64,000 nt of DNA from CAZKXX01 sp964556705 (GCA_964556705.1 CAZKXX010000001.1:26139-90138); one strand, 5' to 3'. Shown: positions 1 to 9,209, counted from the stretch's first letter. The notes: a model not told the origin generated them from the sequence alone. Numbers and translations are program-made.

Positions 1-156
1 GAGCATCGGGTTGGCCACCATCTCCTGATTGATCATCTCGCGCAGCTCGAGCTTGTTCAGCGCGAGCACGCTGACCATCTGGACGAGGCCCGGCGTCAGA
101 ATCTGCTTCTGCGCCACCTTGAGGTTGAGGCCGATTCTGGGTTGTGGTCCGCCCAT
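1..156 (-). CDS. rpoN: RNA polymerase sigma-54 factor RpoN, N-terminal fragment
   Basis: Only the first 52 codons lie in the window; the gene continues past base 1. The peptide starts [18 protein letters not shown] and continues through LTPGLVQMVSVLALNKLEL to an NPML stretch. This is the glutamine/leucine-rich region I of sigma-54, which contacts the AAA+ activators and keeps the holoenzyme closed until ATP is hydrolysed. The ATG shares its A with the lptB stop (TGATG), so translation is probably coupled. The order lptC/A-lptB-rpoN is the one known from many Gram-negatives. Two NtrC-type activators and a -24/-12 promoter elsewhere in the window are consistent with active sigma-54 regulation here. 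Confidence 0.9.
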   Translation of the reverse strand, partial: MGGPQPRIGLNLKVAQKQILTPGLVQMVSVLALNKLELREMINQEMVANPML

Positions 157-884
157 CAGATCGCCAGTTGAAAACTCTCTCCGAGATAAATCCGCTTGAC
201 TTCGGGGTCGTTTCCAAGCTCTTCCGGCGTGCCCGTGCGAAAGATCCGCCCCTCATTAATTATATACGCCCGGTCGGTCACGCGCAGCGTTTCCCGAACA
301 TTGTGGTCGGTCACCAGGATACCGATGCCCGAGTTCTTCAGTTGCACGATGATCTGCTGAATATCGAGAACGGTGAGCGGGTCGATCCCCGAGAACGGCT
401 CGTCGAGCAGGATGAAGGAGGGCGAAATCACCAGCGCCCGCGCGATTTCCACCCGCCGCCGCTCGCCCCCCGAAAGCTGGTAGCCGAAGGTGCGTCGAAC
501 CTGCTGGAGGCCCAGCTCTTCGACCAGTTCTTCCAGCCGTTCGCGACGCTCGTGGGCGGTGAGCGGCAGCGTCTCGAGCACCGCCAGGATGTTTTCCTCC
601 ACGGTCATCTTGCGAAAGATGGAGGGCTCCTGCGGCAGGTAGCTGATGCCGTTTCTCGCCCGCAGGTACATGGGGAGATGCGTGATATCCACGCCGTCGA
701 GGAGCACCTGGCCGTCGTCCGGGGGCGCCAGGCCGACGATGATGTAAAACGTGGTCGTCTTCCCGGCGCCGTTCGGCCCCAGCAATCCCACCACTTCGCC
801 CTGCGCGATGCGCAGGTTCACGTCGTTAACGACCTTGCGACCTTTATAGGATTTGATGAGACCGACTGTGGAGAGCAGTTGCAT
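156..884 (-). CDS. lptB: LPS export ABC transporter ATP-binding protein LptB
   Basis: A 242-residue ABC ATPase. Walker [10 protein letters not shown] is at about residues 36-44, the Q-loop glutamine near 85, the signature LSGGE at 137-141, Walker B FILLDEP ending in the catalytic Glu near 162, and the H-loop His near 194. Length and motifs match LptB, the cytoplasmic ATPase that drives lipopolysaccharide extraction from the inner membrane by LptFG. It lies 6 nt downstream of the LptC/LptA-like gene and overlaps the rpoN start by one base, giving a tight recJ-lptCA-lptB-rpoN run. LptF and LptG are not in the window. Confidence 0.97.
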   Translation of the reverse strand: MQLLSTVGLIKSYKGRKVVNDVNLRIAQGEVVGLLGPNGAGKTTTFYIIVGLAPPDDGQVLLDGVDITHLPMYLRARNGISYLPQEPSIFRKMTVEENILAVLETLPLTAHERRERLEELVEELGLQQVRRTFGYQLSGGERRRVEIARALVISPSFILLDEPFSGIDPLTVLDIQQIIVQLKNSGIGILVTDHNVRETLRVTDRAYIINEGRIFRTGTPEELGNDPEVKRIYLGESFQLAI

Positions 885-890
885 CGCCGC

Positions 891-3191
891 TCATTGCGTC
901 ACGCGATGTTTGGACAGGGTTGGTGATTGGTCCGCTCCGTCAACCCGGAGCGTATCATCGTGAATATGGAATGTCAAACGACGGCCCGTTGTGAAGCCCT
1001 TCTCCTCATCGTAAAGCGCGGGCGGGCCGCCGGTCAGCTCGATACGCCCGTCCGCCGCGAAATACTCGGCTCGCTCGCCGGTCGCCCGCCGCAGCGGCTG
1101 CTCGACGCGCACCCCGCCCTGCGCGACGGCGCGTTCCACCTGAGCCCCGCCGGTTGACGCGCCCTCGCCGAACTCCACGTCCATCCGGTCGGCGACCAGC
1201 GTGGTCTTCTCGGCGCGCAGCACGACGTTCCCGTGGTAACGGGCGCGCCGTCCCTGGTCGAAATAGTCCAGCCCGTCGGCTTCGATGACCACGGGCCGCG
1301 ACTCCGGCCGCCGCCCGGCCGCCGGCGCCGCCGCGCGCAAGTGCGAAGTCTTCACGCGCGAATCGGAGCGGACGCGCCGGCTGTCCGTGAGGATTTCGAG
1401 CGCCGAGGATTCCAGCACGTCATGCCCCTGCCAGACGCGCACGTTGCCCTCGTAGCGCATCAACTGGCTCTGGCGGTCGGCAGTCATCCGTTCCGCGAGC
1501 ACGTTGGTGGGCGCGCCCGAGCCTTCGGCGCGCGCTCCGGGGTCGAGGTGCGTGGCCCGGACTTTTCCCGCCGCCTCCGCCGTGTCCCGCGCCAGATGGA
1601 AAAAGATTCTTTCGGCGCGCAGGCGCGTGGCCTCATCCCGGAGTTCCGGCTTTCCTTCGAGCATCAGCACTTCACGCCGCGCGTTGTATTCGGCCTGCTC
1701 GGCGCGCGCTTCGCGCTCGCCTTCTTCGAACCGATAGTTCCCCACCTGCCGCGCCACATCGAGCGTCTGCGTGTTCGGGTCGAAACTCGCCATCAATCGG
1801 TCGGCGCGGCTGATGCCCGGGTTTGCCTGCTCTCCGGCGCCGGGCGCGGGGTGGAAAACGACTTCCGTTTCGCCCGTCCCGCGCAGAGATTCCAGGCGGT
1901 TGCCGGCGTCGAAAGCCATCCGCATCTCGCGCGCCTTCACCACGCGCCGGCCCACGCGCCGGTCCGCCGGAACAATTTCCAGCCTTCCATCCTTGAGTGC
2001 GCGCGCTTCGCGGAGGCTGCCGCCGCCGGAACGGAAAGCGAATTCGATTTCGGGCGCGGAAAGCTCCTTCGTCTCAAGCGCTGAAGCAGAAGGGAGAGAA
2101 GCCGCCACGGGCGCTGAGGGGGATTCGATCTTCAATTGGACGTCGCCAACAGCCCGGCCATCCACCGGCTGCGGAGTGCGGCCCGCGAAGCGCACGCGCC
2201 CTCCGTCGGCTCTCAGCGAGCTGATGGCGCCGCGCCGTTCGGACCGGACCGCAATGCCGCCCGCGGCTTCAGCGAGCACCAGGTTGCCGTTCTCCGCGTC
2301 AAAGTCTCCCGTCAAACGTCCCGCTGAGGCTTCCAGGCGCGCGCCTTCGCCCTCTTCGAAAGCGCGCACCGTCCCTTCGAGAGTGGCCCGTGTGATTCGA
2401 TTTTCACCGTCGAGAGTGAGGATTCCGGTTGCAGAAGAAATGCGGCGCGCTCCCTGCGTGAACTCGACCGGACCAGACAGTTGAATCGTTCCCGCGCGCT
2501 TGTCGTAGTAGGCGCGTTGGGCGTAGAGACGGACGGGCGGCGGCGGAATGCCCTCGGTCTCCGGCTGCCACTCGGCTCGCACGTCGTTTTTCAACTCCAG
2601 CCAGCCGTCGCGGGTGCCGTAAGCCAGACCGCGCGCCGTCCCCGTGGCCGAGCCGGCGCGGAAACTCACCGGTTCGTCGCTCGCTACCAGAGCGCCGCCT
2701 TCCCGCAGCGAAAGGCGTGAAGTCACCAGATGCACGGTCACGCGCCCCGGCGGCTTCGGGTCATTCTCCGCCGGAGCGTTCAGCGTGATTTCAACTTCGC
2801 CCGAAGTGATGAGTTCGCCCGAATTCGGATTGTAGTCGCCGCGGTGGGTGCGAAGCAGGTCCCGGCGCTCGCCCCTCTTGCCGAAGAATTCCACCAGGAC
2901 GTCTTCGAGCACCGTGGTCCCGCCCTCCTTGAGCGCCACGGTGCGCGCGGCATGAATCGTGAACACGACCTGGCCCGCGTCGGACCGCGTGAACGTGTAT
3001 CCGGAGAGCTGCTGTCGGACTTCCGCCGGAGGCGGAGCGGGGAGGGTTCGCGGCGGTTCGCGCCGGAACCGCCCCCAGCCGTAGTAGCCGGCAATCACCA
3101 CGAGCACCGCGACGAGCGCACCGCCGACCGCCGCGCTCAGCCGCTTGCGGCGCCGCGCTTCCTCCATCCAGTTTTCAAGCCGTCTGGCCAC
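891..3191 (-). CDS. LptC/LptA-type LPS-transport bridge protein, long fusion
   Basis: A 766-residue protein with a short basic N-terminus, one membrane anchor at about residues 19-41 and a large periplasmic part rich in beta-strand. The segment after the anchor looks like LptC (DAGQVVFTIHAARTVAL, then LVEFFGKRGER). The rest has repeated OstA/LptA-like stretches such as YDKRAGTIQLSGPVEF and, near the C-terminus, VVIEADGLDYFDQGRRARYHGNVVL followed by LVADRMDVEF. LptC and LptA are each about 190 residues in E. coli, so this chain is roughly twice their sum. Position directly before lptB supports a role as the periplasmic LPS bridge. The start is GTG, immediately after the recJ stop (TGA-GTG). 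The fold is inferred from motifs and context. Confidence 0.8.
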   Translation of the reverse strand: MARRLENWMEEARRRKRLSAAVGGALVAVLVVIAGYYGWGRFRREPPRTLPAPPPAEVRQQLSGYTFTRSDAGQVVFTIHAARTVALKEGGTTVLEDVLVEFFGKRGERRDLLRTHRGDYNPNSGELITSGEVEITLNAPAENDPKPPGRVTVHLVTSRLSLREGGALVASDEPVSFRAGSATGTARGLAYGTRDGWLELKNDVRAEWQPETEGIPPPPVRLYAQRAYYDKRAGTIQLSGPVEFTQGARRISSATGILTLDGENRITRATLEGTVRAFEEGEGARLEASAGRLTGDFDAENGNLVLAEAAGGIAVRSERRGAISSLRADGGRVRFAGRTPQPVDGRAVGDVQLKIESPSAPVAASLPSASALETKELSAPEIEFAFRSGGGSLREARALKDGRLEIVPADRRVGRRVVKAREMRMAFDAGNRLESLRGTGETEVVFHPAPGAGEQANPGISRADRLMASFDPNTQTLDVARQVGNYRFEEGEREARAEQAEYNARREVLMLEGKPELRDEATRLRAERIFFHLARDTAEAAGKVRATHLDPGARAEGSGAPTNVLAERMTADRQSQLMRYEGNVRVWQGHDVLESSALEILTDSRRVRSDSRVKTSHLRAAAPAAGRRPESRPVVIEADGLDYFDQGRRARYHGNVVLRAEKTTLVADRMDVEFGEGASTGGAQVERAVAQGGVRVEQPLRRATGERAEYFAADGRIELTGGPPALYDEEKGFTTGRRLTFHIHDDTLRVDGADQSPTLSKHRVTQ

Positions 3192-4880
3192 TCAAACCTT
3201 CCGCCAGTCCCGCAGGTTCAACTGCGGAGCTGTCACACCCTGGTAAGTGGACTCTTCCAGGCGGAACGCGAGGTCCAAGCGGTCGCCCGCTCGAAGCTCC
3301 GCGCCCGCCTCCGCCCGCCGCCAGGCGAGGGCATCCAGCAACCGTTCCGCCTGCCCCACCCTCAATTTTAGATGCTTTTCCTTCAGGATGCGGGGCGGCG
3401 CCATCAGCCGCGTCTCCCGCGCCGCAAACACAGGCGCCGGATTTCCCGCGCCGTGAGGCTCCAGCCGTTCGAGTTGCCGGAAAAGTTCGTCGTCAATTTC
3501 GCCGAAGGAAATTTCTGCGTCCACGTTCAAAGCCGGTTCCAGGTCTTCCGCAGAGAGCGTGCGGCGAGCGTATTCCTCGAAGCGGCGTTCGAGCTCCGGC
3601 AGCCGCTCGGCGGGCATGGTGAATCCCGCCGCCTGCGCGTGGCCGCCGTAGCGGACGAACAGGTCGTGGGCGGAAGTCAGGGCGTCGAGAAGATGAAAAC
3701 CCGGAATCGAGCGTCCCGAGCCGACGGCGACGCCATTCTCGACACCCGCCACCAGCACCGGCCGGTAAAACCGCTCCGCCACTCGCTGGGCCACGATCCC
3801 AATGACACCACGATGCCATCCCGCGCCCGAAAACAGCAGCGAGTGCCGGCACGCCAGGTCCGGCTTCCCCGCCCGGGTGTCGAGAATTTCGCCGAGGATA
3901 TCGTCCTCAACGCGCTGCCGCTCGCGGTTCAACCGGTCGAGCCGTTCGGCGATTTCCTGCGCGCGCGACGCGTCCCGGGTGGTGAAGAGTTCCACCGCTT
4001 CTTTGGCGTCTTCCAGACGACCTGCGGCGTTCAGCCGCGGCGCAAGGCGAAAACCCACGTCCGTGGCCGTGACGGCGCGATGGGCGATGTCGGAGACGCG
4101 CAGTAACGCTTCCAGCCCCGCGTGCGCCGGCCGTCGCAAGCCGTCCAGCCCGAATCGCGCAATCACGCGATTCTCACCCACCAGCGGGACGACGTCGGCG
4201 ATCGTGCCGATGGCGACGATTTTCAGATACGATCGCAGCAGCCCGTCTGTCAGACGTTCGCCCAGCAGCGCCTGAGCCAGCTTGAACGCTACGCCCACTC
4301 CGGAAAGTGATTTTTCCGGATACGGGCAGTCCTCCCGCCGCGGGTTGAGGATTGCGGCTGCGGGAGGAAGCCGCTGTTCGGGAAGGTGATGGTCGGTGAT
4401 GATGCAATCGAGCCCCAGTTCGCGCGCCCGCTCCAGGGCTTCGTGCTCGCGGACGCCTGTGTCCACGCTCAGAACGACGCGGTAGCCTTCCGCGGCCGCG
4501 CGTTCGAGCGCCCAGGCGCGCATGCCGTAGCCCTCCGTCATGCGGTGAGGGACGAACGGCTCAACCCTCGCGCCCAGCGCGCGCAGCGCCGTGAGCAAGA
4601 CCACCGTCGCCGTGATGCCGTCCACGTCGTAGTCACCGTAGATGAGCACCTTCTCACCGCGCGCGATGGCCGCGCGGAGCCGCTCGACGGCGGCACGCAT
4701 GTCCGCCATGCAATACGGGTCGTGGAATTGGTCGAGCGAAGGGTTCAGGAATCGTTCGGCAGCGGCCGGCTCGCTGAGGCCGCGCAGGACCAGCAGGCGC
4801 GCCACGAGCGGCGGAACGGCCGCCTCGCGGGCCAGCCGTTGGACAGTCTCCGGGTCAACCGCGGGAATCCGCCAGCGCAT
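3192..4880 (-). CDS. recJ: Single-stranded-DNA-specific exonuclease RecJ
   Basis: A DHH-family 5'-3' ssDNA exonuclease used in recombination and mismatch repair. Counting from the chosen ATG, motif I GDYDVDG is at about 82-88, the DHH motif (IITDHHLPEQ) at about 163-165, and the DHHA1 motif GGHAQAAGF lies in the second half. A C-terminal OB-type region follows. About 562 residues is normal for RecJ. The reading frame is open to a TTG at 4922, but MRWRIPAVDPE at 4880 is the better start because homologues begin near a W-x-hydrophobic segment there. Its stop abuts the GTG of the LptC/LptA-like gene, so recJ heads this run. Confidence 0.95.
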   Translation of the reverse strand: MRWRIPAVDPETVQRLAREAAVPPLVARLLVLRGLSEPAAAERFLNPSLDQFHDPYCMADMRAAVERLRAAIARGEKVLIYGDYDVDGITATVVLLTALRALGARVEPFVPHRMTEGYGMRAWALERAAAEGYRVVLSVDTGVREHEALERARELGLDCIITDHHLPEQRLPPAAAILNPRREDCPYPEKSLSGVGVAFKLAQALLGERLTDGLLRSYLKIVAIGTIADVVPLVGENRVIARFGLDGLRRPAHAGLEALLRVSDIAHRAVTATDVGFRLAPRLNAAGRLEDAKEAVELFTTRDASRAQEIAERLDRLNRERQRVEDDILGEILDTRAGKPDLACRHSLLFSGAGWHRGVIGIVAQRVAERFYRPVLVAGVENGVAVGSGRSIPGFHLLDALTSAHDLFVRYGGHAQAAGFTMPAERLPELERRFEEYARRTLSAEDLEPALNVDAEISFGEIDDELFRQLERLEPHGAGNPAPVFAARETRLMAPPRILKEKHLKLRVGQAERLLDALAWRRAEAGAELRAGDRLDLAFRLEESTYQGVTAPQLNLRDWRKV

Positions 4881-4988
4881 CGAGTTGGCTGGAATCCTGA
4901 CAGAGCGCGCGCGGGGATGCAACCCCCGGGCCGCAACTCGCAGTGGCGGAATGAAAGCTGCAAGGCTTTCCGGAAAGAATCGCCGTCC

Positions 4989-6047
4989 TCAGGCGTGGAT
5001 GCCCTCGCCCGCCACCGCGATGCTGTTGCGCGTCGTGTTCTTGACGAGGTACATCGCCTCGTCGGCGAGCTTGAGGATTTCCTTGCGCGTGCGGCCGTCG
5101 GTGGGAAACGAGGCAACGCCGAAACTGGCCGTGACCTTGATGTTCAGGTTTTCGTCGGTGAAGAACACCTTGGAATTCAGCAGGTCGCGAAGACGGTGGA
5201 CGACCTGGAGGGCGTTCTTCTTCGAGGTCTGCGGCAGCAGGACCACGAACTCGTCCCCGCCGTAGCGGAAGGCGTAGTCAATCAGGCGGAGGTGCCCCTT
5301 GATAATGTCTCCGATCATCCAGAGGAGTTTGGAGCCCACGAGGTGCCCGTAAGTGTCGTTCACCTGCTTGAAGTGATCGAGGTCGAGGAAGATGACCGAG
5401 AACTCGTAACCGTAGCGCGTCGAGCGGTAAATTTCCGCGTCCAGCACGAAGTTCAAGTGGCGGGCGTTGTAGAGTGCCGTGCAATCGTCGGTGATGGTCA
5501 GCTCGTGGATGCGCTGGACGTATCGGGCGTTTTCGAGCGCGATGGCCGCGTAATCGGCCAGGCTTTTGAGGATGGGGATGTCTTCCTTCTTGAAACTCTC
5601 GCGGCCCAGGCAGTTGATGAGTTCAATGACGCCCAGCACGCGTTCCTTGCCCTTGATGGGCACGCAGACCACCGAGCGCGTGTTGATTTGCGTCAGCTCG
5701 TCGAAGCGCGACGTGAACCGCGCGTCGCGCTTCACGTCCTCCACCAGCACCGGCTCGCCCTGCTGCGCCACCCAGCCGGCGATGCCTTCGCCGAGCTTCA
5801 GCCGCACGTCCTTCAGCTTGTCGGCCCCGGCCCCGATGGCAATCTCGAAATAGAGTTCGTTCGTGCGCTCGTCCAGCATCAGCAGCGACCAGGTGTCGGG
5901 CTGGAGAAGGTCGCTGATCTTCTCCATCACGGTCTGAAGGATCTTCTGGAGATCGAGCGTCGAAGCGAGCGCCTTCCCCACCTCATGGAACAGAGAGAGG
6001 CGTTCGATTTGCCGCCGAAGTTCGGTGATTTCGTCTTTCGGGTCCAT
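4989..6047 (-). CDS. Diguanylate cyclase with N-terminal GAF domain
   Basis: A 352-residue cytoplasmic signalling protein. After a short coiled start (EITELRRQIERL), a GAF domain spans about residues 20-165 (GEGIAGWVAQQGEPVLVEDV, then RSVVCVPIKGKERVLGVIEL). A GGDEF domain spans about 190-340 with the intact active site YGGDEFVVLLP. An RLID sequence lies exactly five residues before GGDEF, which is the RxxD product-inhibition site. The enzyme should therefore make c-di-GMP from two GTP and be feedback-inhibited. The GAF ligand is unknown. It has no transmembrane segment or receiver domain and stands between recJ and the divergent RodZ-like gene. Confidence 0.93.
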   Translation of the reverse strand: MDPKDEITELRRQIERLSLFHEVGKALASTLDLQKILQTVMEKISDLLQPDTWSLLMLDERTNELYFEIAIGAGADKLKDVRLKLGEGIAGWVAQQGEPVLVEDVKRDARFTSRFDELTQINTRSVVCVPIKGKERVLGVIELINCLGRESFKKEDIPILKSLADYAAIALENARYVQRIHELTITDDCTALYNARHLNFVLDAEIYRSTRYGYEFSVIFLDLDHFKQVNDTYGHLVGSKLLWMIGDIIKGHLRLIDYAFRYGGDEFVVLLPQTSKKNALQVVHRLRDLLNSKVFFTDENLNIKVTASFGVASFPTDGRTRKEILKLADEAMYLVKNTTRNSIAVAGEGIHA

Positions 6048-6203
6048 CCGAAAACGAGAACTTCCTTTCCCTGAAGAAGTTGCTAATCTTTTAGACTATC
6101 GGCCGCAGCTTTTCAACCACTTTTTGGAATCAGCCCTTCCGGGCCCGGAGGGAAGCCGGTCACCCTGCCCGCCCTCCCGGGCCGAGGCGGAATAACGCGG
6201 GAA

Positions 6204-6232
6204 TTGACACTCACGGAAGGCGGCCCTATCAT
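6204..6232 (+). promoter_or_regulatory. Sigma-70 promoter for the RodZ-like gene
   Basis: TTGACA at 6204-6209 and TATCAT at 6227-6232 are separated by 17 nt. The -35 box is perfect and the -10 differs from TATAAT by one base. Transcription would begin near 6239, two bases after the in-frame ATG at 6237, so that ATG cannot be the start and the ATG at 6273 is favoured. Confidence 0.75.
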
Positions 6233-6272
6233 CTGAATGGATTTCCTTCGAAACCCGGTCGAGAGTGGGGCG

Positions 6273-7100
6273 ATGGGCTCCTTCGGCGAAAACCTCCAAC
6301 GCGAGCGTGAGATGCGCGGCGTGACGCTCCAGGAGATTTCCGCCGCCACGAAGATCAGCGTGCGTTTTCTAGAAGCGCTGGAGAAGGAGCAGTTCGGCAA
6401 GTTGCCCGGGGGCATCTTCAATCGCAGCTTCGTCCGCGCCTACGCCAGCTACTTGGGTCTCGACGAGGACCACGTCATCGCCGAATTCCAACTGGCCGCC
6501 GACCCCCGGGGCGAGGTCGATCTCGGCCGCCTGGCCGCCCAACGGCCCCGGCCGGTACGGGAGAAGGCCCGGGGGCCGTGGCTGGCGATTCTGCTGGCCG
6601 TCCTGATGCTGACGGGAGGCTACGCCGTCTATCACTATTCGCGGGGAACGGCTCCAACCGGCGCCCAGGTTGCGGACATCGCTGCGCCCTCCGGCGAGAA
6701 GCCGCAGGCGGAGACTTTGGCCGCGCCGGGCGGCGCCGAAGCGGCATGGGCCGGACCGGAAACTCCCGGGGAGTCTCTCCCTTCCTCGTCCGAAAATCAG
6801 TCCTTGAGCCAGGAGGCCGTGCCGGTTCCCAGTGCCGAGGAGGGCCTGGTCCTCCAGATCGCGGCGACGGAACGCTCCTGGGTGGCCGTGGACGCTGACG
6901 GCAAAACGACCCTTCAGCGCGTCCTCGAGCTGAACGAGATTCAGACGCTGCGGGCCAAAGAATCGTTCGATATTACCACGGGAAACGCTCAGGGCATTAT
7001 CCTGACGCTGAACGGCGAGACGTTGAAACCGTTGGGGCGCCGCGGCGAGGTGAAAACGATCCACCTGACGCGCGCCGATGTGAAACGAAGTTCCCCCTGA
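6273..7100 (+). CDS. RodZ-like helix-turn-helix membrane protein
   Basis: A 275-residue protein with the RodZ layout. An N-terminal Cro/CI-type HTH (FGENLQREREMRGVTLQEIS, then KLPGGIFNRSFVRAYASYLG) is followed by a basic linker, a transmembrane helix (WLAILLAVLMLTGGYAVYHY), a Pro/Ala/Glu-rich periplasmic linker and a C-terminal beta domain of the DUF4115 type (ATERSWVAVDADGKTTLQRVL). RodZ proteins link MreB filaments to the wall-elongation machinery. Standalone RodZ-like proteins of this size are common and not all are proven cell-shape factors. The start at 6273 follows a GGGG stretch and fits the predicted transcription start. Confidence 0.85.
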   Translation: MGSFGENLQREREMRGVTLQEISAATKISVRFLEALEKEQFGKLPGGIFNRSFVRAYASYLGLDEDHVIAEFQLAADPRGEVDLGRLAAQRPRPVREKARGPWLAILLAVLMLTGGYAVYHYSRGTAPTGAQVADIAAPSGEKPQAETLAAPGGAEAAWAGPETPGESLPSSSENQSLSQEAVPVPSAEEGLVLQIAATERSWVAVDADGKTTLQRVLELNEIQTLRAKESFDITTGNAQGIILTLNGETLKPLGRRGEVKTIHLTRADVKRSSP

Positions 7101-7111
7101 GGAACAGGATC

Positions 7112-7990
7112 ATTCCCAGCCGGCTCCTTGAATCTCTGCGCGACGGGACGGCTCCCGAGGTCGTTCGCCGCAAGGCGGCGATGGGCGACCTGCCTCTGCG
7201 CCTCAGCGAGAAGATCGAAGCGCTGGTTTTCCTCTCCCGGTCAGGTGACGAAGCGATTCGCAACACCGCTTTCTACACCCTCCAGACCTGGAAGGCGGAA
7301 GATCTCGATCAGATCCTTTCGAGCCCGGAGACGCCGGCGGAGGTCCTCGACTTCAGCGCCAACCATCTGGCGCGCGAGCGGCCCGAGCTGCGCGAGGCGA
7401 TCCTTCGCAACCCCGCCCTTCCGCCCGACCTGCGCGATTGGGTTGGTTCGCTGACGCAAATGCAGGCACTCGAAGAAGTCGTCGTCCAGCCCGCGCCGGA
7501 ACCCGCCGAGGCCGGTCTGGAAGGCGAGGAGGGAGCTGACCCCGAACGGGTCACGCTGTTACAGCGGATCGGCCGGCTGACCACCGCGGAGAAGATCAAG
7601 CTGGCGCTTACGGGGAATCAGGAGGAACGGCTGGTGCTGATTCGCGACTCGAACAAGATCGTGGCGCGGGCCGTCCTTCAGTCCCCCAAGCTTTCCGACC
7701 AGGAAATCGAGAACATCGCCTCGATGAAGAACGTCACCGAAGAAGTCCTTCGCCTGGTGGCCATGAACCGCAAATTCATGAAGAGTTACGCGGTGATCCG
7801 CCAGCTTGTCAACAACCCGCGCACGCCCATCGACGTTTCCCTGCCGCTCTTGAACCGCCTGAACGACCGCGACCTCAAAGGAGTCTCCATCAACAAGAAC
7901 GTGCCGGATGTCATTCGCGGCATGGCCATCAGAGCCATCAAGCAGAAGGCCGAAGCCAACAAGCCGAAGCTGCCGGGCAAGGGACACTGA
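7112..7990 (+). CDS. Conserved protein of unknown function, helical-repeat type
   Basis: I do not recognise a named family. The protein is Leu/Glu/Arg rich with short helical units (EKIEALVFLSRSGDEAIRNT, then SSPETPAEVLDFSANH and RNPALPPDLRDWVG), like a HEAT-type repeat. A more conserved-looking C-terminal half (SNKIVARAVLQSPKLSDQEI) ends with a basic tail. It has no signal peptide or membrane segment. The first ATG in frame is at 7181, but the coding pattern continues upstream without a stop (IPSRLLESLRDGTAPEVVRR). No ATG, GTG or TTG precedes it; the candidates are ATT at 7112, ATC at 7109 or CTG at 7097, with AGGA at 7100-7103 as ribosome site. I place the start at 7112, about 12 nt after the RodZ-like stop, with low certainty on the exact codon. 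Confidence 0.7.
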   Translation: MPSRLLESLRDGTAPEVVRRKAAMGDLPLRLSEKIEALVFLSRSGDEAIRNTAFYTLQTWKAEDLDQILSSPETPAEVLDFSANHLARERPELREAILRNPALPPDLRDWVGSLTQMQALEEVVVQPAPEPAEAGLEGEEGADPERVTLLQRIGRLTTAEKIKLALTGNQEERLVLIRDSNKIVARAVLQSPKLSDQEIENIASMKNVTEEVLRLVAMNRKFMKSYAVIRQLVNNPRTPIDVSLPLLNRLNDRDLKGVSINKNVPDVIRGMAIRAIKQKAEANKPKLPGKGH

Positions 7991-8042
7991 ACCGTCGGGC
8001 CGGGCTTCAGCCTTCCCTCGTTCCTCGCTCACCGTTTATCCT

Positions 8043-8070
8043 GACTCCGCCGAGGAGTCTTCGTTTTTGC
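8043..8070 (+). terminator. Rho-independent terminator candidate
   Basis: GACTCC at 8043-8048 pairs with GGAGTC at 8054-8059 across a 5-nt loop and is followed by TTCGTTTTTGC. It lies 53 nt after the stop of the helical-repeat gene, before the convergent nucleoside hydrolase. Confidence 0.6.
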
Positions 8071-8132
8071 TTTTTGAGTTTCGGATCTCGGTGAAATCGG
8101 ACAGGCCTCTGGGCTGAGGGCCCGGGGAGGAG

Positions 8133-9209
8133 CTACTTTCCGGCAATTCTCGAAATGAAGAGTTCAATGAATCGCCGCGCGTCAACGCCGACAGCGACGC
8201 GGGCGTTGGGTTCGAGTTTCTCGACCCCTTCGACGACGTAGCGGTCGCCGCGCAGGACTTTGCGGTCCGAAGTGTTCTGCCGGCTGGCCACGGTCTGGCC
8301 GCGAGTGAATTCGCCGCGCGTCTCAATTTCCACGCGCATTTCCTGCGTCTCAACCAGGCCGCGGTCGATGACCGCGCCGACGGCGAGCGGGTCGTGCATG
8401 GGTGTTCCCGTGGAGCCCAGTTTTTCCGCCAGGCCCACCAGAAATTTCAGCACGTTGACCGCACAGTCGTTTTGCGGGCCGCGCGTTCCGGCCAGCCGCT
8501 CGAGATCCGCGCGCGTGAAGAGCGTCCGCTGAGTCACGTCCAGCCCCACCATGGTCAGCGGCCACCCGGCTTCGAAGACCGCTCGCGCGGCCTCCGGATC
8601 GTTGTGGATATTCGCTTCCGCCACCGCCGTAACGTTCCCGCCCGACAGCGCCCCGCCCATCAGGACGACTTCCTTCACCAGCGGCACGATGGCGGGGTCT
8701 TTTTGAATCGCCAGCGCGAGGTTTGTCAGCGGGCCGACGGGCACCAAAGTGATTTCCTGCGGATATTTGCGGACCAGTTCGATGATGAGGTCGGGAGCCG
8801 AGCGCGAGTCGGCGCGGCAGGCCGGCGCGGGGAGTTCGACCTCGCCGAGCCCGTTCCGTCCGTGAAAAAATTCCGCGGTTGTCAGCTTCTGAGCGAGCGG
8901 CTGCGCGGCGCCATGCGCCACGGGCACGTCGCAGCGTCCGGCGACCGAAACCAGTTTCAGCGCGTTCTCGACGCCCTGCTCGACGACGACGTTTCCCGCG
9001 ACGACGGTCAACGCCTGAACGTCGAGTTCCGGCGAATTCAGCGCCAGCAGGATCGCCAGCGCATCGTCGGCGCCCGGGTCGGTGTCGAGAATGATTTTCT
9101 GCCGCGGCGGCGCCCCGAAAGCCCACAGAGCGGGAAGCAGCACGCTCCCCACCAGAAGCGTCCAGTTCGGCAATCTCACGATGACCGCCTCCAGCTCCGC
9201 GAACCCCAT
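8133..9209 (-). CDS. Inosine-uridine preferring nucleoside hydrolase
   Basis: The IUNH signature KIILDTDPGADDALAILLAL, with the Ca2+-binding Asp cluster, follows a hydrophobic N-terminus (WTLLVGSVLLPALWAFGA) that looks like a signal peptide. Later family motifs include LVPVGPLTNLALAI, VVLMGGALSGGNVT with EANIHNDPEAA, and the substrate region MHDPLAVGAVID. These enzymes cleave the N-glycosidic bond of ribonucleosides to free base and ribose. The signal peptide suggests periplasmic salvage of exogenous nucleosides. The ATG at 9209 is preferred over a GTG at 9221. The metallophosphoesterase gene lies 49 nt upstream on the same strand. Confidence 0.93.
   Translation of the reverse strand: MGFAELEAVIVRLPNWTLLVGSVLLPALWAFGAPPRQKIILDTDPGADDALAILLALNSPELDVQALTVVAGNVVVEQGVENALKLVSVAGRCDVPVAHGAAQPLAQKLTTAEFFHGRNGLGEVELPAPACRADSRSAPDLIIELVRKYPQEITLVPVGPLTNLALAIQKDPAIVPLVKEVVLMGGALSGGNVTAVAEANIHNDPEAARAVFEAGWPLTMVGLDVTQRTLFTRADLERLAGTRGPQNDCAVNVLKFLVGLAEKLGSTGTPMHDPLAVGAVIDRGLVETQEMRVEIETRGEFTRGQTVASRQNTSDRKVLRGDRYVVEGVEKLEPNARVAVGVDARRFIELFISRIAGK

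Noticed and set aside
4386..6074. Long plus-strand open frame opposite recJ and the GGDEF gene
   Set aside because: It is antisense to two clear genes and has an Arg/Val/Asp-rich composition typical of GC-rich shadow frames.
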